This document shows, piece after piece, positions 32,055-41,699 of a stretch of DNA of 64,000 bases. This stretch comes from Methylobacterium sp. NMS14P. Lineage in GTDB: Bacteria; Pseudomonadota; Alphaproteobacteria; Rhizobiales; Beijerinckiaceae. Below the pieces are notes generated by a model that had not been told where the DNA came from, did not search any database, and was given only the letters and a program-made list of their open reading frames with translations. The position numbers and the translations under genes were made by a program. Numbering within the stretch: the stretch's first letter is position 1; each line of letters opens with the position of its first letter. Location of the stretch: contig NZ_CP087106.1 in assembly GCF_028583545.1 (NCBI RefSeq), positions 2,300,501-2,364,500 of the forward strand, in the 5' to 3' direction.

Positions 32055-33371
32055 TCAGCCGTAGCGGAGGGCCTGCACCGGATCGAGCCGGGCGGCGCGC
32101 CAGGAGGGATACAGCGTCGCCGCGAGCGACAGCAGCAGCGAGGTGATCACCACGGCGGTGATCTCCTTCGGGTTCATCTGGGCCGGGATCTCGGCGAGGA
32201 ACCGCACCGTGGGATCCCAGGCGCCCGGAAACAGCACGCGCTGGATCGGCTTGATGTTCAGCGTGATCAGGACGCCGAGCCCGAGCCCGCTGAGCGTCCC
32301 GACGACGCCGATCAGCGCGCCGTTGATCAGGAACACCCGCATGATCGTGCCGGGCGTCGCCCCCATGGTGCGCAGGATCGCGATGTCGCTCGACTTGTCG
32401 CGCACCAGCAGGATCAGGCCGGAGACGATGTTGAGCGTCGCCACCACCACGATCAGGCTGAGGATCAGGAACATGACGTTCCGCTCGACCTCCAGGGCCC
32501 CGAAGAAGGTCCGGTTGCGCTGGCGCCAGTCGGTGAGCAGGATCGGGCGCTCGGCCGCCATCTCCAGGGGCTCGCGCATGTCGCCGACGTGGTCGGGATC
32601 GTCGACGTAGATCTCGATCATGCTGACGTCGCCGTCCTTGTTGAAGAACGCCTGGGCCTCGGTCAGCGGCATGAACACGAAGGTCTGGTCGAACTCGGTC
32701 ATGCCGACCTCGAACACCGCCTTGACGGTGTAGCTCTTGGTGCGCGGCGCCGTCCCGAACGGCGTCGACGAGCCCTTGGGCGTGACCAGCGTGATCGTGT
32801 CGCCGGCCTGCAGGCCCAGCGTGTCGGCGAGCCGCCGGCCGATCAGCACGCCGGTGCCGTCGTCGAAGCCCTCGAGGGTGCCGCCGCGGATCGCCGAGGA
32901 CACGGCCGCCAGTGCGTCGAGGTCGGCCGCCCGCACGCCGCGGATGATCACCCCCGAGCCGCCGTACTGCGACGAGGCGAAGGCCTGGCCCTCGACCAGC
33001 GGCACCGCCGCGCGCACGCCCGCCACCTTCGACAGGCGCTCCGACAGGTCGGTCCAGTCGTTGAACGGCCGGTCGATGGGCGTGGCGAACAGGTGGCCGT
33101 TGATGCCGACGATCTTCGACAGCAGCTCCGCCCGGAAGCCGTTCATCACCGACAGGACGATGATCAGCGTGGCGACGCCGAGCGCGATGCCCAGCACCGA
33201 GAAGAACGCCACCACCGAGACGCCGCCGCCCCGGCGCCGGGCGCGCAGGTAGCGGCCGGCGAGGATCCACTCGAACGGCGCGAAGGGCGCGGTGCCCTGG
33301 CGGAACGAGGCCGTGAACGAGGCCGCGAAGGTCCGGGCCCGGTCCAGCGCCGCTGAGGCCGCCATCGGCAC
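32055..33371 (-). CDS. lolC: LolC/LolE-family lipoprotein-releasing permease
   Basis: Predicted 438-residue integral membrane protein with one N-terminal helix (SVVAFFSVLGIALGVATLIIVLSV), a large periplasmic MacB-like domain and three C-terminal helices ending in LYPSWRAARLDPVQALRYG. Alphaproteobacteria usually have a single LolC/E that homodimerises with LolD. It is 3 bases after proS, so translation is probably coupled. Confidence 0.92.
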   Translation of the reverse strand: MPMAASAALDRARTFAASFTASFRQGTAPFAPFEWILAGRYLRARRRGGGVSVVAFFSVLGIALGVATLIIVLSVMNGFRAELLSKIVGINGHLFATPIDRPFNDWTDLSERLSKVAGVRAAVPLVEGQAFASSQYGGSGVIIRGVRAADLDALAAVSSAIRGGTLEGFDDGTGVLIGRRLADTLGLQAGDTITLVTPKGSSTPFGTAPRTKSYTVKAVFEVGMTEFDQTFVFMPLTEAQAFFNKDGDVSMIEIYVDDPDHVGDMREPLEMAAERPILLTDWRQRNRTFFGALEVERNVMFLILSLIVVVATLNIVSGLILLVRDKSSDIAILRTMGATPGTIMRVFLINGALIGVVGTLSGLGLGVLITLNIKPIQRVLFPGAWDPTVRFLAEIPAQMNPKEITAVVITSLLLSLAATLYPSWRAARLDPVQALRYG

Positions 33372-33374
33372 GCC

Positions 33375-34700
33375 TCAGACGCGCCGGATGCGTGCCAGCA
33401 GATCGACGGTCGCGAGGCTCTCGCGCTCGCCACCGGCACGCCGCTTCAGCTCGACCTTGCCCTCCGCCAGACCCTTGGGCCCGACGATCACCTGCCAGGG
33501 CAGGCCGATCAGGTCGGCGGTGGCGAACTTCGCGCCGGGGCGCTCGTCGCGGTCGTCGTAGAGCACCGACAGGCCGGCGGCCTCGAGATCGGACTGGATC
33601 TGCGCGCAGGCGGCGTCCGTGGCGGAGTCCCCGACCTTGAGGTTGATCAGCGCGACGTCGAACGGCGCGACCGCGTCCGGCCAGATGATCCCGGCCTCGT
33701 CGTGGCTGGCCTCGACGATGGCGGCGACCAGGCGGCTCGGCCCGATGCCGTAGGAGCCCATGTGGACCGGCCGCTCGATCCCGTCCGGGCCGGCGACCTT
33801 GGCGCCCATCGGCTCGGAATACTTGGTGCCGAAGTAGAAGATGTGCCCGACCTCGATGCCGCGGGCGGCCATGCGGTTGTCCTCCGGGACCTCCGCGAAG
33901 GCCGCGGGCTCGTGCATCTCCTCGGTGGCCGCGTAGTGCGAGGTCCAGGCATCGACGATGCCCTGGAGAGCGGCGACGTCGTCGAAATCGACGGTCGCCG
34001 GCGGGATGTCGAAGTCGAGATAGGCCCTGTCGCAGAAGACCTCGCTCTCGCCGGTCTTGGCCAGGATGATGAACTCGTGGGAGAGGTCGCCGCCGATCGG
34101 GCCGGTATCGGCGCGCATCGGGATCGCCTTCAGGCCGAGGCCCGCGAAGGTCCGCAGGTACGCCACGAACATCCGGTTGTAGGCGTGGCGCGCGCCGGCC
34201 TGGTCGAAGTCGAACGAGTAGGCGTCCTTCATCAGGAACTCGCGGGAGCGCATCGTGCCGAAGCGCGGCCGCACCTCGTCGCGGAACTTCCACGAGATCT
34301 GGTAGAGGTTCTTGGGCAGGTCCTTGTAGGAGCGCACGCTCGCCCGGAAGATCTCGGTGACCATCTCCTCGGCGGTGGGGCCGTAGAGCATCTCGCGGTC
34401 GTGCCGGTCCTTCAGGCGCAGCATCTCCTTGCCGTAGGCGTCGTAGCGGCCGGATTCCCGCCACAGCTCGGCGGACTGAACCGTCGGCATCAGGATCTCG
34501 ACGGCGCCGGACCGGTCCTGTTCCCGCCGGATCACCGCGCAGACGCGCTCCAGCACCCGCAGGCCCAGCGGCAGCCAGGCGTAGATGCCGGCGGCTTCCT
34601 GGCGGACCAGGCCGGCGCGCAGCATCAGCCGGTGCGAGACGATCTCGGCTTCCTTGGGCGTCTCGCGCAAGGTCGGCATGAAGTAGCGGGAGAGACGCAT
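33375..34700 (-). CDS. proS: prolyl-tRNA synthetase (short form)
   Basis: Predicted 441-residue class II synthetase. Motif 2 is seen as [21 protein letters not shown] and motif 3 as [16 protein letters not shown]. Length matches the alphaproteobacterial short form that lacks the INS editing domain. The ATG 34700 ([15 protein letters not shown]) is the conserved start; an upstream in-frame start is not conserved. Confidence 0.95.
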   Translation of the reverse strand: MRLSRYFMPTLRETPKEAEIVSHRLMLRAGLVRQEAAGIYAWLPLGLRVLERVCAVIRREQDRSGAVEILMPTVQSAELWRESGRYDAYGKEMLRLKDRHDREMLYGPTAEEMVTEIFRASVRSYKDLPKNLYQISWKFRDEVRPRFGTMRSREFLMKDAYSFDFDQAGARHAYNRMFVAYLRTFAGLGLKAIPMRADTGPIGGDLSHEFIILAKTGESEVFCDRAYLDFDIPPATVDFDDVAALQGIVDAWTSHYAATEEMHEPAAFAEVPEDNRMAARGIEVGHIFYFGTKYSEPMGAKVAGPDGIERPVHMGSYGIGPSRLVAAIVEASHDEAGIIWPDAVAPFDVALINLKVGDSATDAACAQIQSDLEAAGLSVLYDDRDERPGAKFATADLIGLPWQVIVGPKGLAEGKVELKRRAGGERESLATVDLLARIRRV

Positions 34701-34916
34701 GTCTTCAGAGTCTTGGAAGAGGAGCGGCCGGGAGGAGCCGCGGCGCGCCGGCACACAACACGCCGGAGACGCAAATTACAAGCACTGCGCGACCACGGCG
34801 GGGCGTAATCGCGGCGAACCGGAGGCGGCGGTCCGGCCGCGGTGAGGCCGCTGCCTAGGCGGAAAGCGGTATGCCCATTTGCCGGCAAGAAAGCGCAGAT
34901 TTTTCTCGCAGACCCG

Positions 34917-34945
34917 GTGACAACACGAATTGTTGTTCCTATAAG
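34917..34945 (+). promoter_or_regulatory. sigma70-type promoter for a small RNA, with operator-like repeat
   Basis: GTGACA (34917-34922) and TATAAG (34940-34945) are separated by exactly 17 bases, each one mismatch from consensus. This is unusually good for a genome of this GC content. The spacer carries the inverted repeat ACAACA-N5-TGTTGT (34920-34936), which could bind a repressor. No plus-strand gene follows, only a transcript-length stretch ending in a terminator. Confidence 0.75.
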
Positions 34946-34951
34946 CGTCCG

Positions 34952-35092
34952 GCGATGTTTGCGACGCCCGGAAGAGGTGGCGCAAGGTCCGAGTCTCGGG
35001 AGGAAAAGCGACCACCCCGCAGCCAATGCGAGGGATATTTCAAGGTCGAGCCACTGAAGCTTGAAAGCAAGGCCTCGGGCCTTGCTTTTTTT
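34952..35092 (+). ncRNA. candidate trans-acting small RNA of about 140 nt beside proS
   Basis: The segment is bounded by a strong promoter (34917-34945) and an excellent intrinsic terminator (35064-35092), with no ribosome binding site or conserved frame between. Predicted internal structure: GGTGGCGC (34976-34983) pairs with GCG-A-CCACC (35008-35016) through 8 bp with one bulged A, enclosing a loop that exposes GGGAGGAAAA; the 5' end may form GGCG/CGCC. The 3' portion is A/U-richer and unpaired before the terminator, as in Hfq-bound sRNAs. It matches no SRP, RNase P or tmRNA signature. Proteobacterial sRNAs near proS may already be catalogued (the alpha-r families are one place to look), so novelty is not claimed. 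Confidence 0.72.
35064..35092 (+). terminator. intrinsic terminator of the small RNA
   Basis: AAAGCAAGGCC (35064-35074), loop TCG, GGCCTTGCTTT (35078-35088): 11 perfect base pairs followed by continuing T's (TTTTTTT across 35086-35092). It is directional for the plus strand and the best terminator in the window. The remaining 119 bases to the DUF1467 gene show nothing. Confidence 0.9.
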
Positions 35093-35211
35093 ATTCTTGG
35101 GTCCGGTCGGCGCAGCCCTCCCGGCCCACCCGTCGGGGCTTCGCCCATCCGGTTTCCCGGGGCGGGGACTCGCCGACGGTGCCGCCTTCCGGATCGCCGC
35201 TCCGGGCCGCC

Positions 35212-35547
35212 CTACAGCCCGGTCAGCGGGAACACCGCGAGGGCGATCAGGAAGGCGGCGCCCGCGACCAGCGTCGTCCAGATGGCCTTCTCGCGCAGTC
35301 GCGGTGCCGCCGGCGCGCCGGGATCCTGGCCCGGCACCACGTGGCTGGGCCGCGTCTCCGGCTGGTTGCGCAGGGGCAGCACGGCGAAGAGCAGCGTCCA
35401 CCAGACCACGAAGTAGAGGGCGATCGCGCCGCCCACCGTCAGCTTGAACAGGCTCACCGCCGCCGCCACGAAGGCGGCGATCAGGACGGTGATCGCCGCC
35501 AGCGTCACCGGCGTCGAGCGGGCCAGCGCGTTCATCATCCGGCTCAC
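35212..35547 (-). CDS. DUF1467-family membrane protein
   Basis: Predicted 111-residue protein with two transmembrane helices (about 15-35 and 41-59) plus a third at 89-108, and the WWTLLFAVLPLRNQ motif typical of DUF1467. Function unknown. It is almost invariably next to mce and proS in this order of bacteria. The GTG start at 35547 overlaps the mce stop (GTGA); an ATG at 35538 is the alternative. Confidence 0.82.
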   Translation of the reverse strand: MSRMMNALARSTPVTLAAITVLIAAFVAAAVSLFKLTVGGAIALYFVVWWTLLFAVLPLRNQPETRPSHVVPGQDPGAPAAPRLREKAIWTTLVAGAAFLIALAVFPLTGL

Positions 35548-35948
35548 ACCTGCTCCAGCTCGACCAGGGTGCCCAGGAAATCCTTGGGGTGGAGGAACAG
35601 GACCGGCTTGCCGTGGGCGCCGATCCGCGGCTCGCCGGTGCCGAGCACCCGGGCGCCCTGCGCCTTGAGCTTGTCGCGGGCGGCCAGGATGTCGTCGACC
35701 TCGTAGCAGACGTGGTGGATGCCGCCGCCCGGGTTGCGGGCCACGAAGGCCTCGATCGGCGAGCCCTCGCCCAGGGGGGACATCAGCTCGATCTTGCTGT
35801 TCGGCAGCTCGACGAACACGACGGTGACGCCGTGCTCGGGCTGCGGCAGGGGCGCGGTGATCGTCGCACCCAGCGTGTCGCGGTAGACCGCGCAGGCGGC
35901 TTCGAGATCCTGCACGGCGATGGCCACGTGGTTGAGACGACCGATCAT
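35544..35948 (-). CDS. mce: methylmalonyl-CoA/ethylmalonyl-CoA epimerase
   Basis: Predicted 134-residue vicinal-oxygen-chelate enzyme. It begins IGRLNHVAIAVQDLEAACAVYRDTLGA and contains PGGGIHHVCYEVDDI and ENKI-like ELPNSKIELMSPLG; His, His and Glu metal ligands are present. In methylotrophs of this type it epimerises ethylmalonyl- and methylmalonyl-CoA in the ethylmalonyl-CoA pathway for glyoxylate regeneration; that assignment rests on family and organism. Start ATG 35948; an upstream start adds 25 non-conserved residues. Confidence 0.92.
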   Translation of the reverse strand: MIGRLNHVAIAVQDLEAACAVYRDTLGATITAPLPQPEHGVTVVFVELPNSKIELMSPLGEGSPIEAFVARNPGGGIHHVCYEVDDILAARDKLKAQGARVLGTGEPRIGAHGKPVLFLHPKDFLGTLVELEQV

Positions 35949-36040
35949 GTTGATTCCTCCCCAGCGTGCTGGCTCCCTGTCCGGGAGCTTCGTTCGTTCG
36001 CGGGGCAGGCTCCGCCCGTGCACCCGGACGCGACCCGCCC

Positions 36041-36132
36041 CCGCTCCCGTGCGGGAGAGGGTCGGGGTGAGGGATGCGCCCTCTCCGGCAGAACCTGTCC
36101 CCTCACCCTGGCCCCCTCCCGCGCGCGAGAGG
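36041..36132. repeat. paired CTCCCG-type palindromes between rnj and mce
   Basis: CGCTCCCGTGCGGGAGAGGG (about 36042-36062) and CCCCCTCCCGCGCGCGAGAGGG (36112-36132) are degenerate copies of the hairpin seen at 4557, 4673 and 18087. Between them GGGTGAGGG mirrors CCCCTCACCC, giving the same two-hairpin layout as inside imuB. It occupies the 272-bp gap that interrupts the rnj-mce series and contains no gene. Confidence 0.75.
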
Positions 36133-36220
36133 GAACCTGTGTCTTCCCCGGCCGACGATCAAAGACTTCAGCTGTCTCGAGGCGCTGTAGATTACAGCGC
36201 CTCGCTATCGGCAGCCAGCC

Positions 36221-37894
36221 TCAGACCTCCACCACCTGCACGTGGCAGGCCGGCTTCTTGCCCCACACCTCGTTGACCGCGGTGCGCACCGCCCGGTCAA
36301 CCGTCTTCTCGACGCTCTCCGAGTCCTTGAGCTTGCCCCGCGACATCCCCGACAGGGTGCGGGAGACCGCGTCCACCACGGTCTCGATCAGCGGCTCGCC
36401 GGACCGGCCGCGGTTCGGCAGGCCGATGATGTCCACTGCCGGCTCGCCGAGCACGACGCCGTCCTCGTCGATGGCGATGGCCACCGAGACCAGGCCGGCC
36501 TGCATCAGCTTGCGCCGCTCCGGGATCGCCCGGTCCTTCTCGTCGATCAGGACGTCGCCGTCCTTGAACAGGCGGCCGGCCTTCACGTGGTCGATCACCT
36601 CGGGCTTGCCGGGGCTCAGGCGGATCAGGCTGCCGTTGCGGGCCTTGACCACGTTCTGCACGCCCTGTGCCCGGGCGAAGCGGGCGTGCTCGTCGAGGTG
36701 CAGGGCCTCGCCGTGGACCGGGATCGCGGTGCCCGGGCGGGTCCACCGGTACATCTCGACCATCTCGTCCCGGCGCGGGTGGCCGGAGACGTGGACGAGG
36801 TCGGTGCGGTCGGTGATCACCTCGACGCCCTGCTCGATCAGGTCGTTGATGATCGACCCGACATCGCGCTCGTTGCCGGGAATGGCCCGCGAGGAGAAGA
36901 TCACCTGGTCACCGGCGGTGAGGCTGATATCCGGGTGGTCGCGGCGGGAGACGCGGGCGAGCGCCGCCCGCGGCTCGCCCTGGGACCCGGTGAGCAGGGC
37001 CACGACGCGCTCCCGCGGCAGGCTCTTCCACGAATCCGCGCGGCGGAACTCGGGCAGCCCGTCGAGGTAGCCGCACTCGCGGGCGACATCGATCACCCGG
37101 TCCATGGCCCGGCCGACCGCGATGACCTCGCGACCGCAGGCGGCCGCCGCCTCGGCGACCGCGCGGATGCGCGCCACGTTCGACGCGAAGGTCGTCACCG
37201 CGACCCGGTGCGGCGCGTCCGCGATCAGCGTCTTCAGCGTCTCGGCGACGGTCTTCTCGCTCGGCGAGAAGCCCTCGCGCACGACGTTGGTCGAGTCGCA
37301 GACGATGGCGAGGACGCCCTCGTCCCCGAGCGCCGTGAACGCCTCCGGGGACGTCACCGAGCCGGCCACCGGGGTCGGATCGATCTTCCAGTCGCCGGTG
37401 TGCAGGACGAGGCCCGCCGCCGTGCGGATGGCGATCGCGTTCGACTCCGGGATGGAGTGCGAGACCGGCACGTACTCGAGCTCGAACGGCCCGACGGTCA
37501 CCCGCCGGCCGGGCTTCACCTCCCGCAGCTCGACCTTCGGGGCGCCGGGCTCGGAGAGGCGCCGGGTCTCCAGCAGGTTCTTGGCGAAGCGGGTCGCGTA
37601 GACCGGCACCTTGAGCCGGGGCCACAGTTCCGAGATCGCCCCGATATGGTCCTCGTGCGCGTGGGTGATGAAGATCCCCAGCAGGTCCTTGCGCCGCTCC
37701 TCGATGAAGGAGAGGTCGGGGAACATCAGGTCGACGCCCGGCATCTGCTCCTCGCCGGCGAAGCCCATGCCGCAATCGACCATGATCCACTTCCGGCCCT
37801 TCTCCGGGCCGAACCCGTAGAGCGCCGCATTCATCCCGATCTCGCCCACGCCGCCGAGCGGCAGGAAGACCAGCTCCTCCTGTCCCTTAACCAT
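36221..37894 (-). CDS. rnj: ribonuclease J
   Basis: Predicted 557-residue metallo-beta-lactamase/beta-CASP ribonuclease with 5'-exo and endonuclease activity in mRNA decay and rRNA maturation. The zinc motif THAHEDHIG is at residues 77-85, HTGDWKIDPTP and CDSTN follow, and the beta-CASP motifs TTFASNVARI and VHVSGHPRRDEM are present. Length is typical. It starts 16 bases after birA. Confidence 0.95.
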   Translation of the reverse strand: MVKGQEELVFLPLGGVGEIGMNAALYGFGPEKGRKWIMVDCGMGFAGEEQMPGVDLMFPDLSFIEERRKDLLGIFITHAHEDHIGAISELWPRLKVPVYATRFAKNLLETRRLSEPGAPKVELREVKPGRRVTVGPFELEYVPVSHSIPESNAIAIRTAAGLVLHTGDWKIDPTPVAGSVTSPEAFTALGDEGVLAIVCDSTNVVREGFSPSEKTVAETLKTLIADAPHRVAVTTFASNVARIRAVAEAAAACGREVIAVGRAMDRVIDVARECGYLDGLPEFRRADSWKSLPRERVVALLTGSQGEPRAALARVSRRDHPDISLTAGDQVIFSSRAIPGNERDVGSIINDLIEQGVEVITDRTDLVHVSGHPRRDEMVEMYRWTRPGTAIPVHGEALHLDEHARFARAQGVQNVVKARNGSLIRLSPGKPEVIDHVKAGRLFKDGDVLIDEKDRAIPERRKLMQAGLVSVAIAIDEDGVVLGEPAVDIIGLPNRGRSGEPLIETVVDAVSRTLSGMSRGKLKDSESVEKTVDRAVRTAVNEVWGKKPACHVQVVEV

Positions 37895-37910
37895 CTGTCG
37901 TCGTCCAAAC

Positions 37911-38714
37911 TCAGGCCGCCGTCGCGGCCGATCCGAAATGCACCTCGCCCGCCGTCACGGTATGCCGGTTCCCGTCGGGGGCGAGGATCACGAGCCGCCC
38001 CCCCTCGTCGATCGTCTCGAACACGCCCCGCAGGGTGTGCCCGCCGCTGTGCACCGCGATCTCCGATCCGAGACCCGCGGCCCGCGCGAGCCAGGCCGCG
38101 CGCAGGTCAGCGAAATTCCGTCCCCGGTCCCAGGCGCGCGCCCGCGCGGCCATCCGGTCCGAGAGGTGTTCCAGTAGCGCCTCGGCGCCGCGCGCGTAAC
38201 CCGCAGCAGCCAAGCTCGCGGCCCCGAGGCCCTCCGGGGCGGCCGCGACGTTCACGCCGAAGCCGATGACGGCGGCGCGCCGGCCGCCCGGCAGCGTCTC
38301 CGCCTCCAGGAGCAGGCCGGCGAGCTTCGCCCCGCCGAGCAGCACGTCGTTCGGCCATTTGAGACGGAGAGATCGGGCCCCGGCGCCGGATCCGGTATCC
38401 GGCAGGGTGCCGCAGGCCGCCTCCAGCGCCTCGATCAGGGCGAGGCCGGCCACGAAGCCCAACTCGGCGAGGTGGTCGGGCGCGACCCCGGCGACCGGCC
38501 AGAGCACGCTCGCCGCGAGGTTCCCGGGGTGCGAGGCCCAGCTGTTGCCGCGGCGGCCGCGACCCGCCTCCTGGCGGTGAGTCACGACCCAGAGCGGGCC
38601 GGTCTCGCCCGCGCGCGCGCGCGCCATGGCCTCCGTGTTGGTGGAGCCGAGGGTGTCGTGGACGTGCAGGCGGTGGCCCTCGGCGCGCGCCGAGGGCCCG
38701 AGTCGGTAGCTCAA
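37911..38714 (-). CDS. birA: biotin--[acetyl-CoA-carboxylase] ligase
   Basis: Predicted 267-residue biotin protein ligase. The biotinoyl-AMP loop GRGRRGNSW is at 51-59, LRLKWPNDVLLGGAKLAG follows, and a C-terminal SH3-like domain ends the protein. It lacks the N-terminal DNA-binding domain of E. coli BirA, so it is the monofunctional type. It follows nuoN by 7 bases and is probably the distal part of the nuo transcript. Confidence 0.93.
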   Translation of the reverse strand: MSYRLGPSARAEGHRLHVHDTLGSTNTEAMARARAGETGPLWVVTHRQEAGRGRRGNSWASHPGNLAASVLWPVAGVAPDHLAELGFVAGLALIEALEAACGTLPDTGSGAGARSLRLKWPNDVLLGGAKLAGLLLEAETLPGGRRAAVIGFGVNVAAAPEGLGAASLAAAGYARGAEALLEHLSDRMAARARAWDRGRNFADLRAAWLARAAGLGSEIAVHSGGHTLRGVFETIDEGGRLVILAPDGNRHTVTAGEVHFGSAATAA

Positions 38715-38721
38715 GGCCGTC

Positions 38722-40167
38722 CTAGAACAGCGACTTCGCGGCCCGTCCGGCGGCGCCGACCAGCGGCCCGGGCAGCAGGAAGAACAGCACGACCACGACG
38801 CTCGACAGGGCGAGCACGACGCGCAGGCCCGGGGCCATCGCCTCGTACGGCTCCTTCGGCTCGTCGAAGTACATGATCCGCACGACGCGCAGGTAGTAGT
38901 AGGCGCCGACCACGCTGGTCACCACGCCGATCACCGCGAGCGTCACGAGGCCCGCCTTGATGGCGGCGGCGAAGACGTAGAACTTCGCGAAGAACCCGGC
39001 GAGCGGCGGGATGCCGGCCAGCGAGAACATCATCGCGGCGAGGCAGAAGGCGAGCCACGGATGGGTCCGCGACAGGCCCGACAGGTCCTCGATCTTCTCG
39101 AACATCACGTCCCGGCGCCGGAGCGACAGGATGATCGCGAAGGTGCCGAGCGTCATCGCGAGGTAGATGATCATGTAGGTGACGAGCCCGCTGATCCCCT
39201 CCTCCGAGCCGCAGGCCAGGCCGATCAGCGCGTAGCCGATGTTGGCGATCGACGAGTAGGCCATCAGGCGCTTGATCGAGGTCTGGCCGATCGCCGCGAA
39301 GGATCCGAGCGCCATCGACGCGATCGAGACGAAGATGAAGATCTGCTGCCAGATCGCCGTCACGTCCGGCATCGCGCCGATGAACACCCGCACGGTCATC
39401 GCCACGGCGGCCATCTTGGGCGCCGAGGCGAAGAAGGCCGTCACCGGGGTCGGCGAGCCCTCGTAGACGTCGGGCGTCCACATGTGGAACGGCACGGCCG
39501 CCAGCTTGAAGCACACGCCGGCCGCCAGGAACACGATGCCGAGCACGATGCCGAAGCCGGCATTCTCGTTGAGCGCCGAGACGATGCCGGGGAACGAGAC
39601 CGTGCCGGTGAAGCCGTAGACCAGCGAGGCGCCGTACAGCAGCATGCCGGAGGAGAGCGCGCCGAGCACGAAGTACTTGAGGCCGGCCTCGGTGGACTTC
39701 ACGTCGTCGCGGTGGAAGGCCGCGATCACGTAGGCGGCGAGCGACTGCAGCTCCAGGCCCAGGTAGAGCGCGATCAGGTCGTTGGCCGAGACCATGACCA
39801 TCATGCCGATGGTGCAGAGCACGATCAGCACCGGGAACTCGAACCGGTCGATGCGCTCGCGCTTGAAGAAGTCGTGCGCCAGCAGGATCGTCGCCGAGGA
39901 TCCGAGCAGCACCAGCGACTTCATCACCTTGGCGAAGGAGTCGGAGACGAACGCGCCCGACAGGGTCGTGACCCGGCCGTGGACCGGCTGGGAGATGACC
40001 ACCGACAGGGCGACGAGGAGCAGGACCAGGGCGCCGATGCTCACGATCTCGGCGGAGCGGTCGCCGCGCCACGCGCCGTAGAGGATCAGGACCATGACGC
40101 CGATGCCGAGGATCAGCTCGGGCAGGAGCGGCGCCAGCGAGGGCAGGACGGAGTGGACGGTGGTCAT
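38722..40167 (-). CDS. nuoN: NADH-quinone oxidoreductase subunit N
   Basis: Predicted 481-residue antiporter-like proton-pumping subunit of complex I, hydrophobic throughout. Typical blocks are VPFHMWTPDVYEGSPTPVTAFFASAPK and KRLMAYSSIANIGYALIGL. It is the last nuo gene, 10 bases after nuoM. Confidence 0.95.
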   Translation of the reverse strand: MTTVHSVLPSLAPLLPELILGIGVMVLILYGAWRGDRSAEIVSIGALVLLLVALSVVISQPVHGRVTTLSGAFVSDSFAKVMKSLVLLGSSATILLAHDFFKRERIDRFEFPVLIVLCTIGMMVMVSANDLIALYLGLELQSLAAYVIAAFHRDDVKSTEAGLKYFVLGALSSGMLLYGASLVYGFTGTVSFPGIVSALNENAGFGIVLGIVFLAAGVCFKLAAVPFHMWTPDVYEGSPTPVTAFFASAPKMAAVAMTVRVFIGAMPDVTAIWQQIFIFVSIASMALGSFAAIGQTSIKRLMAYSSIANIGYALIGLACGSEEGISGLVTYMIIYLAMTLGTFAIILSLRRRDVMFEKIEDLSGLSRTHPWLAFCLAAMMFSLAGIPPLAGFFAKFYVFAAAIKAGLVTLAVIGVVTSVVGAYYYLRVVRIMYFDEPKEPYEAMAPGLRVVLALSSVVVVLFFLLPGPLVGAAGRAAKSLF

Positions 40168-40177
40168 GGTGTCCGCC

Positions 40178-41698
40178 TCAGCGCGGGATCGGCAGCGCCG
40201 CGGCGGCCGTCTGGGTGTTCGAGAGCGCGGTCTTGATGCTCGCCATCAGCGCGTCGGTCGAGGGGGCGAACACGTCGAGCACGGGGGCCGGGTGCACGCC
40301 GTAGTAGATCGTCAGGACGACCAGCGGCGCCAGGATGATCTTCTCGCGCAGATCGAGGTCGAGGATCCCCTGGAGGTTCGGCTTCTCCAGCTTCCCGTAG
40401 ATCACCCGGGCGTAGAGCCACAGGGCGTAGGCCGCCGACAGGATGATGCCGAAGGTCGAGAAGAACGCGACGTTCGGGTTCGCCTTGAAGGCGCCGAGCA
40501 TCGCCAGGAACTCGCCGACGAAGCCCGAGGTGCCCGGCAGGCCGACATTGGCCATCGTGAACACCATCATGGCCACGGCGTAGAGCGGCATCCGCTTCAC
40601 GAGGCCGCCATAGGCCGAGATCTCGCGGGTGTGCATCCGGTCGTAGACGACGCCGACGCAGAGGAAGAGCGCTCCCGACACGATGCCGTGGGAGATCATC
40701 AGGAACAGCGCGCCCTGGATGCCCTGCTCGTTCAGGGTGAACAGGCCCAGCGTCACGAAGCCCATATGGGCCACCGACGAGTAGGCGATCAGCTTCTTGA
40801 TGTCGGTCTGCATCATCGCGGTGAGCGACGTGAAGATGATCGCGATCACCGACAGCGCGAAGACCAGGGGCGCGAAGTCGTGGCTCGCCACCGGCAGCAT
40901 CGGCAGCGAGATCCGGATGAACCCGTAGCCGCCCATCTTCAGGAGGATGCCCGCCAGGATCACCGAGCCGGCCGTGGGCGCCTCCACGTGGGCGTCGGGC
41001 AGCCAGGTATGGACCGGCCACATCGGCATCTTCACCGCGAAGGAGGCGAAGAAGGCGAGCCACAGCCAGGTCTGCATCTGCACCGGGAACCGGTACTGCA
41101 GCAGGGTCGGGATGTCGGTGGTGCCGGCCTGCCAGTACATCGCCATGACGGCGAGCAGCATCAGCACCGAGCCGAGCAGGGTGTAGAGGAAGAACTTGAA
41201 GCTCGCGTAGACCCGGCGCGCGCCGCCCCAGATGCCGATGATCAGGAACATCGGGATCAGGCCGGCCTCGAAGAACAGGTAGAACAGCACCAGGTCGAGG
41301 GAGGCGAACACGCCGATCATCGTCGTCTCGAGGACGAGGAAGGCGACGAAGTACTCCTTCACCCGGAAGTGGATCGAGTGCCACGAGGCGCCGATGCAGA
41401 ACGGCATCAGGAACGTGGTCAGCAGGATCAGCGGCATCGAGAAGCCGTCGACGCCGAGCTTGAACCGGATCGTCTCGGTGAGCCACGCGTGGCTCTCCAC
41501 CAGCTGGAAGCTCGACGAGGCGGTGTCGTAGCGGCTCCAGGCCACCAGGGAGAGCAGGAAGGTGACCACCGTGGTGGCGAGCGCGGCCCAGCGGCTGTTG
41601 CGCGCGACCGATTCCTCGTCGCCGTTCAGCGTCAGGATGAAGGCCGCGCCGCAGAGCGGCACGATCAGCAGGCCGGAGAGGATGCCGAGGCCGAGCAT
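40178..41698 (-). CDS. nuoM: NADH-quinone oxidoreductase subunit M
   Basis: Predicted 506-residue antiporter-like proton-pumping subunit. [20 protein letters not shown] and [20 protein letters not shown] are diagnostic. Start ATG 41698 sits one base after the nuoL stop; a GTG at 41710 within nuoL is the alternative. Confidence 0.95.
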   Translation of the reverse strand: MLGLGILSGLLIVPLCGAAFILTLNGDEESVARNSRWAALATTVVTFLLSLVAWSRYDTASSSFQLVESHAWLTETIRFKLGVDGFSMPLILLTTFLMPFCIGASWHSIHFRVKEYFVAFLVLETTMIGVFASLDLVLFYLFFEAGLIPMFLIIGIWGGARRVYASFKFFLYTLLGSVLMLLAVMAMYWQAGTTDIPTLLQYRFPVQMQTWLWLAFFASFAVKMPMWPVHTWLPDAHVEAPTAGSVILAGILLKMGGYGFIRISLPMLPVASHDFAPLVFALSVIAIIFTSLTAMMQTDIKKLIAYSSVAHMGFVTLGLFTLNEQGIQGALFLMISHGIVSGALFLCVGVVYDRMHTREISAYGGLVKRMPLYAVAMMVFTMANVGLPGTSGFVGEFLAMLGAFKANPNVAFFSTFGIILSAAYALWLYARVIYGKLEKPNLQGILDLDLREKIILAPLVVLTIYYGVHPAPVLDVFAPSTDALMASIKTALSNTQTAAAALPIPR

Positions 41699-41699
41699 G

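Noticed and set aside
31303..34464. 1,053-codon minus-strand frame over lolD, lolC and proS
   Set aside because: It runs in another frame of three well-identified genes and has no recognisable domain.
34952..35092. Naming the small RNA as 6S, SRP, tmRNA or RNase P RNA
   Set aside because: No SRP tetraloop motif, RNase P or tmRNA signature is visible, and the 5' and 3' ends do not pair as a 6S closing stem should. Only the general small RNA call is kept.
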